From contig JADJQX010000001.1 in NCBI GenBank assembly GCA_016712525.1, positions 2,246,001 to 2,310,000 on the forward strand: 64,000 bases of DNA, read 5' to 3'. Below are positions 16,584 through 25,478 of this stretch, in pieces. Made by a program: the position numbers and the translations under genes. The notes below the pieces were generated by a model. That model had not been told where the DNA came from, did not search any database, and was given only the letters and a program-made list of their open reading frames with translations. How positions within the stretch are numbered: position 1 is the stretch's first letter; every line of letters begins with the position of its first letter. The DNA is from Myxococcales bacterium. GTDB taxonomy: Bacteria > Myxococcota_A > Polyangia > Polyangiales > Polyangiaceae.

Positions 16584-17960
16584 ATGAACGCGCGACGCGG
16601 CAGACCCTCGCATTCCATGGTCGTGCTCGCGCTTGGCCTCGGCCTCGCGGCGTGCGCGGGGGCACCATCTTCGCGGCCCGCGCCCCCGCCCGCAGCGCCC
16701 GAGCCGCTCGCGTACACGGTCGCGAAGAAGCTCGCCACCGAGGTCGGTCCACGGCTCGCGGGATCCCCAGGGGACGCGAAGGCCGTCGCCCTCATGGTGC
16801 GCGAGCTCGGGGCCCTCGGTTTCTCCAACGTGCACGCCGAGCTCGTGCCCGTGCCGGTGTGGCGTCGTGTGCGCGAGGCGGCCTCGTTCGAGGCGCCCGG
16901 GCGTAGCGAGCCGCTCTCCGTGACGGCGCTCGGGTGGAGCGTCTCTACGCCGAAGGGCGGGGTGACCGCGGAGGTGGTCGAGGTCACGAGCCTCGAGGGC
17001 ATCGCCGCGGCCGACGTGAAGGGCAAGATTGTATTCTGCAACGTCGTGATGGCGCGCGCCGCCGACGGCTCCGGCTACGGCAAGACGGTGGGCGTGCGTG
17101 CGGGCTGCCCGAAGCTCTCGGAGGAACGAGGCGCGGTCGCGGCCCTCGTGCGCTCGGTCGGCACGGACGACACGGACGCCCCCCACACGGGCTCGATGCG
17201 ACGAAACAACGCGAAAATCCCTGGCGCCGCGCTCTCGGTGCGCTCGGCCGAGCGTCTCCATGCGGCCATCTCCGTCGCGTCGTCCGATCCGGTGCGGGTC
17301 ACCCTCGACCTCGTGACCGAGACCGCGCCCGACGCCCCGTCCGCCAACGTCGTCGCCGACGCGCCCGGGAGCGATCCTTCGGCGCGTCGCGAGATCGTGC
17401 TGCTCGGGGCGCACCTCGACTCGTGGGACCTCGGGCAGGGCGCGGTCGACGATGGCGCGGGGGTCGGCGTGGTGGTCGCGGCGGGGCGCGCGTTCGTCGA
17501 GCGACCTTCGGCGCGCACGGTGCGGGTCGTGCTCTTCGCGGCCGAAGAGAGCTCGCTCGCCGGCGCGCGCGCTTACGCCGAGGCGCATCGCGAGGAGCTC
17601 TCGGCCCACGTCGCTGCCCTCGAGATCGACGCGGGTACGGGCCGGGTGCAGGACCTCCGCGTGCTCGCTGGTGAGAAGGTGGCGCTCCCCACGGTGCTCG
17701 GGATCGTGCCCTCCGGGGAGCCCGCCGAGGGAGGCGCGGACGTGAGCCCGCTCCGCGCCGCCGGGGTGCCCGTGCTCGACGCGCGCCAAGACATGAGCAC
17801 CTACTTCGACGTGCACCACACGCGAAACGACGTGGTCGCGGCGCTCGACCCCCGCGCGCTCGCGCAGGTGACGGACGTGGTCACCGAGCTCGCCCGCTTC
17901 GCCAGCCGCGCCGACGTGCGGTTCGGTCGTGTGCCCGAGGACCGCCGCGTCCGAAAGTGA
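16584..17960 (+). CDS. M28-family zinc aminopeptidase/carboxypeptidase-Q-like lipoprotein
   Basis: 458 residues. The signal peptide ends LGLGLAAC and a Pro/Ala linker follows. A PA-like insert (about 130-220) precedes the M28 catalytic core. The two-zinc ligands are in order: His in LLGAHLDSWD, Asp in AVDDGAGVG, the Glu-Glu pair in FAAEESSLAGARA, Asp in ALEIDAGTG and His in DVHHTRNDV. The layout matches plasma carboxypeptidase Q-like M28 peptidases that cleave dipeptides. As a lipoprotein it should act at the outer membrane or periplasm on peptides released from external protein. Confidence 0.92.
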   Translation: MNARRGRPSHSMVVLALGLGLAACAGAPSSRPAPPPAAPEPLAYTVAKKLATEVGPRLAGSPGDAKAVALMVRELGALGFSNVHAELVPVPVWRRVREAASFEAPGRSEPLSVTALGWSVSTPKGGVTAEVVEVTSLEGIAAADVKGKIVFCNVVMARAADGSGYGKTVGVRAGCPKLSEERGAVAALVRSVGTDDTDAPHTGSMRRNNAKIPGAALSVRSAERLHAAISVASSDPVRVTLDLVTETAPDAPSANVVADAPGSDPSARREIVLLGAHLDSWDLGQGAVDDGAGVGVVVAAGRAFVERPSARTVRVVLFAAEESSLAGARAYAEAHREELSAHVAALEIDAGTGRVQDLRVLAGEKVALPTVLGIVPSGEPAEGGADVSPLRAAGVPVLDARQDMSTYFDVHHTRNDVVAALDPRALAQVTDVVTELARFASRADVRFGRVPEDRRVRK

Positions 17961-18160
17961 CGTCCCTCGGCGCCACCCGTCCCGGGTAGGGCAGGGTGGG
18001 ACATCGGCGCCTCGTCACGTGCGTCCTCGGCGATCCAGGTCGATGGGGATCCGGGCCCATCGCGCCGTGCAAATCCTCGAAACTGCACGAAAAGCATGTG
18101 CCATCATGGTGGGTGCTGCCCGCGTTTCGCGTGAGCACGCTTTTCGCAAAGAGGTTCCGC

Positions 18161-19378
18161 ATGACCGACTTCTCTCTCACTCGTCTGCCGCTGCTCGCCC
18201 TGCTCGCCCTCGGTATCGCCTGCTCGGCAGGTTGCACGGCCGAAGGCACCACCGACGAGCCCGAGACCGAGATCTCGACCGACGACATCACCTCCGTCGT
18301 CCAGTCGTCGGTCAAGAACCAGAGCATCGGCAACTGCTGGGTGTACGCGAACCTCGGCTGGGTCGAGTCGATGAACAAGCGCGCCACCGGCACCGAGCTG
18401 AACCTCTCCGAGAGCTACGGCTCGTACTGGGATTGGTTCACCAAGGTCACGAGCTGGCCCGACACCGCCCTCGACGACAAGGGCGAGTTCTCGGCCGGCG
18501 GCACCTACACGCTCTTCAAGTGGGAGGTGTCCCGCTACGGCGCCATGCTCGAGAAGGACTTCATCCCCGAGGAGGCCGAGGCGTCGCGCTCGTCCCGTCA
18601 AGGCACGGCGATCCGCGCGTTCACCGAGTCGCTCAAGAACGGCGCCCTCAAGACGGTCGCGGCCCGTAAGGATCGCGCCCTCGTGCGCGCCGAGCTCGAC
18701 AAGGCCTTCGGCCTGAGCCCCGAGGTCGTGAAGAAGCTCGACGACGTCTTCGGAAAGACGGCCGCGGGCACCGTCACCGGCGCGGGCCGCGTGAAGCGCC
18801 AGGCCGCGGGCATCCTCGCCCCGCAGGACATCCAGGTCGCGTGGCCCGACGGTCGCCAGAACGGCGCCGAGCAGCGTGGCACGCTCGCCGATTCGGTCAC
18901 GGCCGGTTCGAAGGCGTGGTTCGAGGTCCAGTACCCGACCGACGAGGCGGGCCGTCGTCGCTTCCAGATCCGCATGCAGCGGGCCCTCCACTCGCAGGCG
19001 CCCGTGCTCACCTGGTGGAACGTCGACTTCAACGCGCAGACCGGCTCGAAATTCTCGAAGGCGCAGCTCGACTCGCGCGGCCCCGGCCGCACGGGCGGCC
19101 ACATGACGCTTGGCTTCGACTACCAGGCGAAGCTCGCCGACGGCACCGTGCTCGCGGCCGGCAAGGACGTGACCGATCAGAGCCTCCTCACGAAGGCCCT
19201 CGCGACCGACACGAAGGTCGAGTTCTTCCGCGTGAAGAACTCCTGGGGCGGCACGGGGCTCCCCGGCGTCGAGACCGCGCCGCCCTCGGGCTACTACGAT
19301 CTCGAGATGGCGTACCTCGACGCGAAGGTCGCGACCGGCTACGGCCTCGTCGCGGTGGTCTTCCCGCCCGGCTTCTGA
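18161..19378 (+). CDS. Exported C1B (bleomycin hydrolase-like) cysteine peptidase lipoprotein
   Basis: 405 residues from the ATG at 18161, preceded by AAAGAGG. The signal peptide ends in the lipobox SAGC. The catalytic Cys lies in VKNQSIGNCWVYANLGW, with the preceding Gln oxyanion residue. The SESYGSYWDW segment matches the block after it in PepC/bleomycin hydrolase. His is in GGHMTLGFDYQ, Asn in RVKNSWGG. The full triad is present, so it should be active. Family members are usually cytoplasmic hexamers, so a lipoprotein version is uncommon. The terminal Gly-Phe residues suggest no extra domain. Followed by a strong hairpin. Confidence 0.85.
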   Translation: MTDFSLTRLPLLALLALGIACSAGCTAEGTTDEPETEISTDDITSVVQSSVKNQSIGNCWVYANLGWVESMNKRATGTELNLSESYGSYWDWFTKVTSWPDTALDDKGEFSAGGTYTLFKWEVSRYGAMLEKDFIPEEAEASRSSRQGTAIRAFTESLKNGALKTVAARKDRALVRAELDKAFGLSPEVVKKLDDVFGKTAAGTVTGAGRVKRQAAGILAPQDIQVAWPDGRQNGAEQRGTLADSVTAGSKAWFEVQYPTDEAGRRRFQIRMQRALHSQAPVLTWWNVDFNAQTGSKFSKAQLDSRGPGRTGGHMTLGFDYQAKLADGTVLAAGKDVTDQSLLTKALATDTKVEFFRVKNSWGGTGLPGVETAPPSGYYDLEMAYLDAKVATGYGLVAVVFPPGF

Positions 19379-19404
19379 GCCGCCACGATCGCGAGCACGA
19401 CGAG

Positions 19405-19436
19405 AGGCCCGTGCCCCGACGAGGGAGCGCGGGCCT
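19405..19436 (+). terminator. Terminator after the C1B peptidase gene
   Basis: Arms AGGCCCGTGC and GCGCGGGCCT form a 10-bp stem with one wobble and a 12-nt loop, followed by TCTT rather than a full T run. It lies between convergent genes. Confidence 0.55.
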
Positions 19437-19463
19437 TCTTCGTGTGCGTGCGAGACGCTCGGA

Positions 19464-19829
19464 TCAGCCTTCGACGAGCGTCTTGAACGAGCCGTCCGCG
19501 ATCGCCTTCTCGAGATCGACCGCGCCGCCGAACAGCTTGCCCTTCACGAACACCATCGGGAAGGTGGGCCAGCCCGACCACATCTTGATCGCGAGGCGCT
19601 TCTTCCACTCGCCGAGGTAGCTCCCGTACTCGAGGTACGTGAACGTGTATCCTGCATTCTTGAGGGCCTTGCGCGCGCGCTTCACGAACGGGTTCTGCGA
19701 CATGCCCACGACCACGAGGTCGTTCGACGCGACGGCCGCTTCGACCTCGGCGAGGATGTCGGCGTGGAAGGCGTCGATGGCCTTCTGCGCGTTGGGGAGG
19801 ACTTTGTCTTCGGAGAGCCGCTTTGCCAT
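19464..19829 (-). CDS. Glutaredoxin-fold protein lacking the active-site cysteine
   Basis: 121 residues from the ATG at 19827-19829; an ATG 21 nt upstream is possible. The C-terminal about 80 residues follow glutaredoxin: a strand DLVVVGMSQNPFVKRARKAL where the CPYC/CGFS site is expected, then YTFTYLEY, then WPTFPMVFVKGKLFGGAVDL covering the cis-Pro loop and the GG turn. The active site reads NPFV, and no Cys occurs anywhere in the protein, so thiol redox and Fe-S ligation through it are impossible. The N-terminal about 45 residues form helices. A binding or regulatory role is inferred; nothing in the neighbourhood identifies a partner. Confidence 0.8.
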   Translation of the reverse strand: MAKRLSEDKVLPNAQKAIDAFHADILAEVEAAVASNDLVVVGMSQNPFVKRARKALKNAGYTFTYLEYGSYLGEWKKRLAIKMWSGWPTFPMVFVKGKLFGGAVDLEKAIADGSFKTLVEG

Positions 19830-20068
19830 GGCGCGAGCATTCCACGTCACGTGGCGCGACGTGCCTTCCTTTTCGTAAGTTCACGATCCGCGCCTCTTGC
19901 CGGCGTGGCTTGACCGCGGCCCCGACACAAACTATCCCCCGCGTCGGTCAATCGAAGCGGTGCGTGGTCGGGTGCGGTGTTCCGCGGTCCGTCGGCGCAG
20001 GGTAAGGCTCACGCCCGCCCATCCCCATGTGGGCTCCGTCGCTGTGTCCCTCTCGAGGCGGTTACTGG

Positions 20069-20308
20069 ATGGGCTTCAGGATGTCGTGGCCGGAGATTCG
20101 TCTGAACGACGACTATCGAGGCCGCTGGGTTGCGCTCGACGACTGCACGTACGACTCGAAGACCGGCAAGCCCTCGTCCGGCAGCGTGGTCGACGCCGAC
20201 GACGACCTCGTCGTCCTGTGCAACCGCATGCGCGACAAGAACAGCCGGCACTGCGCCATCCTGTTCTGCGAGGACGAAGAAGAGCCGCCGAGCGGCCGCA
20301 GCCACTGA
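20069..20308 (+). CDS. Small hypothetical protein
   Basis: 79 residues from the ATG at 20069, with GAGG 8 nt upstream; a second ATG lies at 20084. The sequence is hydrophilic, with a YRGRWVALDDCTYD core and a CAILFC end followed by an acidic tail (EDEEE). The RGxWVALD pattern is reminiscent of small DUF5678-type proteins, but the match is too short to rely on. Three Cys are present. Function unknown. Confidence 0.55.
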   Translation: MGFRMSWPEIRLNDDYRGRWVALDDCTYDSKTGKPSSGSVVDADDDLVVLCNRMRDKNSRHCAILFCEDEEEPPSGRSH

Positions 20309-20397
20309 CCGACAGGCCTCGACCCGCGCGTCGATGGGCCTCCAAATGCCCGGAACGCTTGAGGTTTCGGGCGCGCTTCGGGTGAGCCCGCGCGCCG

Positions 20398-21444
20398 CTA
20401 TTTGACGACGGGGCGCAGGATGGTGCGGCCGTCTTTCTCGGCCACCTCGAAGTCGATCTCTTTGCCGGCGTGCTGACCACGGAGACGCTCGGTCGACGAG
20501 CGCAGGCTCTTCGCGACGCTCTCGAAGGTCGTGGTCGCGGTCGACTCGCCGCGCATGCGCTTCTCGCGGATGTACTGGGCGTAGAGCTGACGCACACGAT
20601 CGTCGCTGAGGTCTCCCGGGGCGGGGCGCGCGGGGCTCGGCTTGGCCGTGACCTGCGTGGTCGAGGCGGGGCCTTGCCCACGCGGCGGAATCGGCCGGAT
20701 CTTGGGGCGCGAGTCGGCCGCGGGCGGCGGCGCGGGATCGGTGCGCGGGCCCGTGTCGTAGCGATCGGTGCTGTCGGACCACGCGTCGCTACCGCTGCGG
20801 CTCTGGGCCTCTTGAACCGAGATCGGCCGAAACGCCTGCGGCACCGTGTCCGGAGAGAGTGACGCGGGCGCCTTCTGTTTGTGCGGGAAATACTCGGCTG
20901 GATCCGGCGGCGGCGGCTCGGTGTCCCACGTGGGCGCGCGGTACGGGGCCATGCCTCCGACGCGCATGGCGTCGGCCGAGGGCGCGGGGGGCCTCTCGGT
21001 GTCGCGCGCGTCGTCGTCGTCGGCACCGAGCTTGGCGAGGAACTCGTCGTCGCTCATGTCGTCGAGCTCACCGAGATCGACGTCGATGTCGAGCTCGAGG
21101 TCGGCCTCTTTGGCCTTTCGCCGCCGGTCCGCGTCGGCCCCGAAGCGCTCTTTCGCCCGCTGGATGTGGCGCTTGTACGTGCCCTCCTCGATCTGGCGGC
21201 AGATGCGCTGCCAGTACGTCTGGTAGGTGCTGTACTTCTGCACGGCCACGTTGAGGCGGAAACGCAGCGCCGTGTTGCGGAAGTTCTCCTTCCGCAGGAT
21301 CTGGAAGCGCCGATCGATGTCCTTGCGCTGGACCTGGGGCTCGAGCTTCTCGTAGCCCATGAAATACTGGTCGTAGAGCGCGCGAAGCCGGTCGAGCCGT
21401 AGCTCGAGCTCGGAGATGTTCATCTCGATCTCTTTGAGTTCCAA
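20398..21444 (-). CDS. MXAN_5187-like protein
   Basis: 348 residues. The N-terminal about 130 are charged and helical, with coiled-coil character (MELKEIEMNISELELRLDRL) and a conserved-looking FRNTALRFRLNVAVQKYSTY block. The middle (about 130-275) is low-complexity Asp/Pro/Ser. The C-terminal about 70 residues (from SDDRVRQLYAQYIREKRMRG) match my recollection of the MXAN_5187 C-terminal domain found in myxobacteria. No signal peptide or membrane segment is present, so it is cytoplasmic. Function unknown; a regulatory or scaffold role is a guess from the two-domain layout with a disordered linker. Confidence 0.7.
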   Translation of the reverse strand: MELKEIEMNISELELRLDRLRALYDQYFMGYEKLEPQVQRKDIDRRFQILRKENFRNTALRFRLNVAVQKYSTYQTYWQRICRQIEEGTYKRHIQRAKERFGADADRRRKAKEADLELDIDVDLGELDDMSDDEFLAKLGADDDDARDTERPPAPSADAMRVGGMAPYRAPTWDTEPPPPDPAEYFPHKQKAPASLSPDTVPQAFRPISVQEAQSRSGSDAWSDSTDRYDTGPRTDPAPPPAADSRPKIRPIPPRGQGPASTTQVTAKPSPARPAPGDLSDDRVRQLYAQYIREKRMRGESTATTTFESVAKSLRSSTERLRGQHAGKEIDFEVAEKDGRTILRPVVK

Positions 21445-21644
21445 GAGACGGCCCTACGTGCCGCGCGGAGCGGCTCGATGATTCTAACCCTGGGCCGCTG
21501 ACGGAATCCACAAGGCTTCCGTGCCGTCCTGAAACGGTCGAGCCAACCGGACGAAAATCGATGGGCCGTCGGGCTTACCGTTCGTTCAGCTATGGCGCAC
21601 CGAGGCGGACCTCGGAGGGGGTCGATCGGGCAGCCGCCCGCGTT

Positions 21645-22628
21645 TCAGAGCGGCGTGACGCGGACGTTGTCGAAGCAGACCTTCGCGTCCCAGTCGTTGA
21701 AGCCGAAGTGGTCGTGGCCCATGCCCTGGAGCGGCTGAGGGTCGTGGAACGAGTGCATTTCTGCTCCGTTCACGTACCAGCGCACGGTCTTCCCGTCGGT
21801 GCGCTCGATCTTGAAGTGGTAGCTCTGACCGACGGCCACGGGGCGCTTGCGGGCGTCGTCCGACTCTTTGTCGACGTGGAGCTCTTTGCGGTCGGTGCCG
21901 TGCTCGTTGATGCGCGCGAGCACGTGGATGGTGTTCTTCCAGCCGCCGAAGATCGCGAGGTAGCTCGTGGCGTTGGTGTACGACACCGTGGTCGCGGCCG
22001 ACTGGCCGTCGCCCCAGACCTCGGCCTTGAGATCGCCTTCGGGGCTCTCGCTGCGGGCGTCGAACTCGATGCGCGCGTTGATCGGGAGCACGCGGTTCAG
22101 CCACACGCCGTGGTTTCGGGCGCCCTGGCCACAGAGCCAGCCGTTCTCGATGCGCCAGGCCGACGTCTTGGCTTGGGTCCAGTCGGGGCCGAGGTTCGAG
22201 GCCTCGAGGTCCTTGTGGGGGTCTTTGTGGGGGTCCTTGTGGGGCTCTTTGGTACCGGCTTCGGTGACCGCGAGCGGGCCACCCTCGGCGGCTTGGGCGT
22301 CCGATTTTGCTAGTTCTTTCGAAGGCTTGGACGCATCTGGCTTGAGGGCTCCGGCCTCGGCCTGGGTGGCCTGGGCGCCCGCTTCGGCCGATTGGGCCCC
22401 CGAGTCTCCGGCGCCCGCGTCCGGGGCCTGCGGCTTTCGCTCGAAATCGTCGAAGAAAGGTTCGGTCATGATGCCGAACGACGGCACGAACGCGGCGACC
22501 GCGCTCGCCTGCGTGGAGGGGCCCGAGTCTTCGGGGACGGCATTTCCTGGCGGAACGCAGGCCCCGAGGGCGAGGCAGGCGGCGACCGCGGAGGGCATCC
22601 CGAGCGAGGCGAGGCGGACGATTCCCAT
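21645..22628 (-). CDS. Lipoprotein with lectin-like (DUF1080-type) domain
   Basis: 327 residues from the ATG at 22626-22628. The lipobox is LALGAC. A long Ala/Pro/Lys linker (about 20-135) contains an HKDP repeat. The C-terminal about 190 residues form a concanavalin-like beta-sandwich: AWRIENGWLCGQGARNHGVW, INARIEFDARS, YHFKIERTDGKTVRWYVNG, and FGFNDWDAKVCFDNVRVTPL, the order seen in DUF1080/3-keto-disaccharide hydrolase-like domains. Carbohydrate binding is likely; catalysis is not evident. Confidence 0.78.
   Translation of the reverse strand: MGIVRLASLGMPSAVAACLALGACVPPGNAVPEDSGPSTQASAVAAFVPSFGIMTEPFFDDFERKPQAPDAGAGDSGAQSAEAGAQATQAEAGALKPDASKPSKELAKSDAQAAEGGPLAVTEAGTKEPHKDPHKDPHKDLEASNLGPDWTQAKTSAWRIENGWLCGQGARNHGVWLNRVLPINARIEFDARSESPEGDLKAEVWGDGQSAATTVSYTNATSYLAIFGGWKNTIHVLARINEHGTDRKELHVDKESDDARKRPVAVGQSYHFKIERTDGKTVRWYVNGAEMHSFHDPQPLQGMGHDHFGFNDWDAKVCFDNVRVTPL
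22209..22244. repeat. 12-bp tandem repeat coding for a Pro-His-Lys-Asp motif
   Basis: Three head-to-tail units of about GTCCTTGTGGGG, the second with one change, plus a partial fourth. They lie in the linker of the lectin-like lipoprotein and encode Pro-His-Lys-Asp on the minus strand. Confidence 0.8.
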
Positions 22629-22730
22629 GGCGAGGCCTGTGTACCACGAAACCGGCCCGGGCACGGCCTGTGCGCCCCATGCGCCTTCCTGCACGACTCG
22701 CGCAGGATTTTGCTAAGAACGGCGCACGCC

Positions 22731-24509
22731 ATGCATCCGATTCTCTTTCGTATCCCGCTGCCCCACATGCCCATCAAGCTGTGGTGGGGCCTCGCGCTCG
22801 TGGCCGCGATCTCGGTCATCTACGGGCTCTACGCTCGGAGAAAGGCCGACAACGGGTCGTTCATCGGCGGCATCGTGGTGGCGCTCATCTGCGGCGTCGC
22901 CGGCTTCGCCCTGAAAGACACGAAGCTCGAGGCGACGAGCCTCCCCATCTACTCGTACGGCGTGATGCTCGGGCTCTCGCTCGTCGTCGGCTGGTACCTC
23001 ACCCTCACGCTTGCCGAGCGCGATGGCCTCCCGAAGGAGACCATGGCGAACTGCTACGTGATCGTGGCGCTCTCGGCGGTCGTCGCGTCGCGCCTCCTCT
23101 ACATCGTGACGAACCCCGACGAGTTCAAGCAGCTCGCCGACGTGTGGGATCTCCGGCGTGGTGGGCTCGTGGCGTACGGTGGGTTCGTCGGTGGGTTCAT
23201 CGCGAGCTGGGCCTACCTAAAGACGCAGAAGATCAACCTCATGCCGTGGGCCGACGTGGCCGTCCCGTCGCTCGCGTCGGGCCTGCTCGTCACGCGCATC
23301 GGCTGTTACCTCTTCGGCTGCGACTTCGGAAAGCGCCTCTCGGACACCGCCCCCGGGTTCCTGAAGAAGCTCGGGACCTTCCCGCACTGGCCCGACCAGA
23401 CGCTCGCGAGCGGCTCCGGATCGCCGGCGTACGTGCGCCACCTCGAGCTCTTCCGCGGCACGCCGCTCGGGTCCGAGGTCGTCTCGTCGAACGCGTCGTT
23501 GCCGGTGCACCCCACGCAGCTCTACGAGTCGCTCACCGGGCTCTTCTTGCTCGGGCTCCTCCTCTGGCAGCGCAAAAACCAGAAGTTCCGCGGCCAGATC
23601 TTCTTCCTCTTCACGTTCACGTACGGCGCCATCCGCTTCGTGCTCGAGGTGCTCCGCGACGACACCGAGCGCGGCTCGTTCGGTCCGGCCATCGGCGAGC
23701 ACTGGCTCATCGCGGGCTCGCTGCTCCTCTTCGCGATCGCCTTCACGTTCGGCATCGCGCTCGGCATCAAGGATCCGGCGAAGCGCACCGTGGCGCGCGT
23801 GCTCTCGTTCGTGCCCGCGATCGTGGCGTTCGTGATGTTGCGCCCGGCCTCGTTCGGCAAATCCGAGGTCGTGCAGCTCTCGACGAGCCAAGGCATCGGC
23901 CTCGCGTCGGCGCTGCTCTGCGCCTTCTACTACGCGAAGCTCTGGGAAGAGGCCCGCAAGAACCCTGCGGGCGCGATGTCGAAGGCCACGCTCGGCGAAG
24001 GCGCCGCCAAAGAGACGAAGGCGGCCGACGGCGACGACAGCGAGACCGACAACGACCCCGACAAGCTCCCCAAGCTCGAGGATGACGGCGAGGTGGAGCC
24101 CGGCGACGAGACCCGCGCGGAGGCGCCCGTCTCGAAGGCCCTCGGCAGCAAGAAGAAGGGCCTCAAGAAGAAGGCGAAGCCCAGGGCCGCCGACGTCGAC
24201 GACGAGCCCAAGGACGAGGACGAGAAGGCCGAATCGAAGGACGAGAAGGCCGAATCGAAGGACGAGAAGGCCGAATCGAAGGACGAGAAGGCCGAATCGA
24301 AGGACGAGAAGTCCGAATCGAAGGACGAGGAGGCCGAATCGAAGGACGAGAAGGCCGAATCGAAGGACGAGAAGGCCGAATCGAAGGACGAGAAGGCCGA
24401 ATCGAAGGACGAGAAGGCCGAATCGAAGGACGAGAAGGCCGAATCGAAGGACGAGAAGGCCGAATCGAAGGACGAGAAGGCCGAATCGAAGGACGAGAAG
24501 GCCGACTGA
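22731..24509 (+). CDS. lgt: Prolipoprotein diacylglyceryl transferase with a repetitive Lys/Glu tail
   Basis: 592 residues, about twice the usual length. Residues 1-410 are the multi-pass Lgt enzyme, which moves diacylglycerol from phosphatidylglycerol to the lipobox Cys of prolipoproteins. The family blocks are RRGGLVAYGGFVGGF, TRIGCYLFGCDFG, HPTQLYES and FTYGAIRFVLEVLR, with the catalytic-region Arg residues kept. An extra N-terminal hydrophobic stretch precedes the core. From about 420 the protein is a charged, disordered cytoplasmic tail ending in 13 heptads of Asp-Glu-Lys-Ala-Glu-Ser-Lys. The many lipoproteins in this window are its expected substrates. A strong terminator follows. Confidence 0.92.
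   Translation: MHPILFRIPLPHMPIKLWWGLALVAAISVIYGLYARRKADNGSFIGGIVVALICGVAGFALKDTKLEATSLPIYSYGVMLGLSLVVGWYLTLTLAERDGLPKETMANCYVIVALSAVVASRLLYIVTNPDEFKQLADVWDLRRGGLVAYGGFVGGFIASWAYLKTQKINLMPWADVAVPSLASGLLVTRIGCYLFGCDFGKRLSDTAPGFLKKLGTFPHWPDQTLASGSGSPAYVRHLELFRGTPLGSEVVSSNASLPVHPTQLYESLTGLFLLGLLLWQRKNQKFRGQIFFLFTFTYGAIRFVLEVLRDDTERGSFGPAIGEHWLIAGSLLLFAIAFTFGIALGIKDPAKRTVARVLSFVPAIVAFVMLRPASFGKSEVVQLSTSQGIGLASALLCAFYYAKLWEEARKNPAGAMSKATLGEGAAKETKAADGDDSETDNDPDKLPKLEDDGEVEPGDETRAEAPVSKALGSKKKGLKKKAKPRAADVDDEPKDEDEKAESKDEKAESKDEKAESKDEKAESKDEKSESKDEEAESKDEKAESKDEKAESKDEKAESKDEKAESKDEKAESKDEKAESKDEKAESKDEKAD
24219..24506. repeat. 21-bp tandem repeat in the lgt 3' end
   Basis: Thirteen complete units of GACGAGAAGGCCGAATCGAAG followed by a 15-nt partial unit. 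Two units carry single changes (Ala to Ser in unit 5, Lys to Glu in unit 6); the others are identical at the nucleotide level. The unit is in frame, so gains and losses keep the reading frame. Confidence 0.95.
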
Positions 24510-24529
24510 GCCGGTCGAGGTCGATGACG

Positions 24530-24561
24530 GGGGCTGGTCTCTTCGAGATCGGCCCCTTTTT
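24530..24561 (+). terminator. Intrinsic terminator of lgt
   Basis: A 12-bp stem (GGGGCTGGTCTC with GAGATCGGCCCC, two G-U pairs) closes a 3-nt loop and is followed by TTTTT at 24557-24561. Confidence 0.9.
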
Positions 24562-24572
24562 CGTGGGATTGG

Positions 24573-25478
24573 TTACAGGGCAGCGCGGCGGTCCGATTGA
24601 GGCGGGAGGCCGAACTTTCGGCTGTACTCGCGGCTGAACTGCGACGGGCTCTCGTAACCGACCTCGAAGGCGGCCGTCGACACCGAGTGTCGCCCCGTGC
24701 GTAGGAGCGCCCGTGCCTCCGCGAGCCGTAGGTCCTTCTGGTATTGCAGCGGCGTCGTTCGTGTGACCGAGCGGAAGTGCTTGTGGAACGACGAGGGGCT
24801 CATGCCGGCGTGGCGCGCGAGAGCCCCGATGTCGAGCGGCCCGCGGAAGCCCTCGCGCAGCGAGCCTATCGCGTCGGAGATCCGGCTCGCGTAGCTGTCT
24901 CTCCGAAGGAGCGAGCGGAGCATGCCGCCCGAGCTCGACACCAGAAGACGGTAGTGAAGCTCGCGTCGAACGAGCGGGGAGAGCACCCGGGCGTCCTTCG
25001 GATGGTCGAGGAGGTCGAGGTAGCGCAGGACCACGGCCATGGTGGGCGCGTCGAGGTCGGCCATCTTCAACGCCGCCTCCTCCTCTTCGACGACCGTCTC
25101 GACGTCGCCGACCTCGGCGTACAAGCTCCGGAGCGTCCCGAGATCGAGCCGAATCACGAGGGCGAGGTACGGTGCCGCGGGCGACGCTCGCTCGATGCGG
25201 CTCAGGACCGGGATGTCGTGGCTGACGACGACGCTCTTTCCGGCCGACAGGGTCACGGTCTGGTCCCCCGCCGTCGTGACCTTCGATCCCTGGACGATTA
25301 GGCATACGAGGGGCTCGTAGAGGGTTGCCTCGAAGCCGGTCGGGTGTGTGGACCGAACGAGGGTCAGCCCATCGAGCGGCGTCATCGTGGCCGGGTCGTC
25401 TGCCGGTATCGTATTGATATTATGTTCGATTTTCGAGAAGTGACGGCCGATCGAATCGGCCAGAGCCTCGAGCTTCAT
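24573..25478 (-). CDS. AraC-family transcriptional regulator (YqhC-like)
   Basis: 301 residues; GAGGAGAG precedes the ATG. The N-terminal AraC_N-type cupin-like domain (about 25-180) includes YEPLVCLIVQGSK and the GKSVVVSHDIPV strand typical of this subfamily. The C-terminal double helix-turn-helix (about 200-295) has LARHAGMSPSSFHKHFRSVT and AAFEVGYESPSQFSREYSRKFG. The subfamily includes YqhC, which activates an aldehyde reductase gene. Here it diverges from a short-chain dehydrogenase with 162 bp between starts, so control of that gene and itself is the likely role. Confidence 0.9.
   Translation of the reverse strand: MKLEALADSIGRHFSKIEHNINTIPADDPATMTPLDGLTLVRSTHPTGFEATLYEPLVCLIVQGSKVTTAGDQTVTLSAGKSVVVSHDIPVLSRIERASPAAPYLALVIRLDLGTLRSLYAEVGDVETVVEEEEAALKMADLDAPTMAVVLRYLDLLDHPKDARVLSPLVRRELHYRLLVSSSGGMLRSLLRRDSYASRISDAIGSLREGFRGPLDIGALARHAGMSPSSFHKHFRSVTRTTPLQYQKDLRLAEARALLRTGRHSVSTAAFEVGYESPSQFSREYSRKFGLPPQSDRRAAL

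Noticed and set aside
19914..19942. TTGACC with a 17-bp spacer and TATCCC as a promoter for the small gene at 20069.
   Set aside because: The -10 matches only its first three bases and the leader would be over 120 nt; too weak to list.
24219..24506. 21-bp tandem array as a possible CRISPR array.
   Set aside because: The units are contiguous, have no spacers, and are an in-frame part of lgt.
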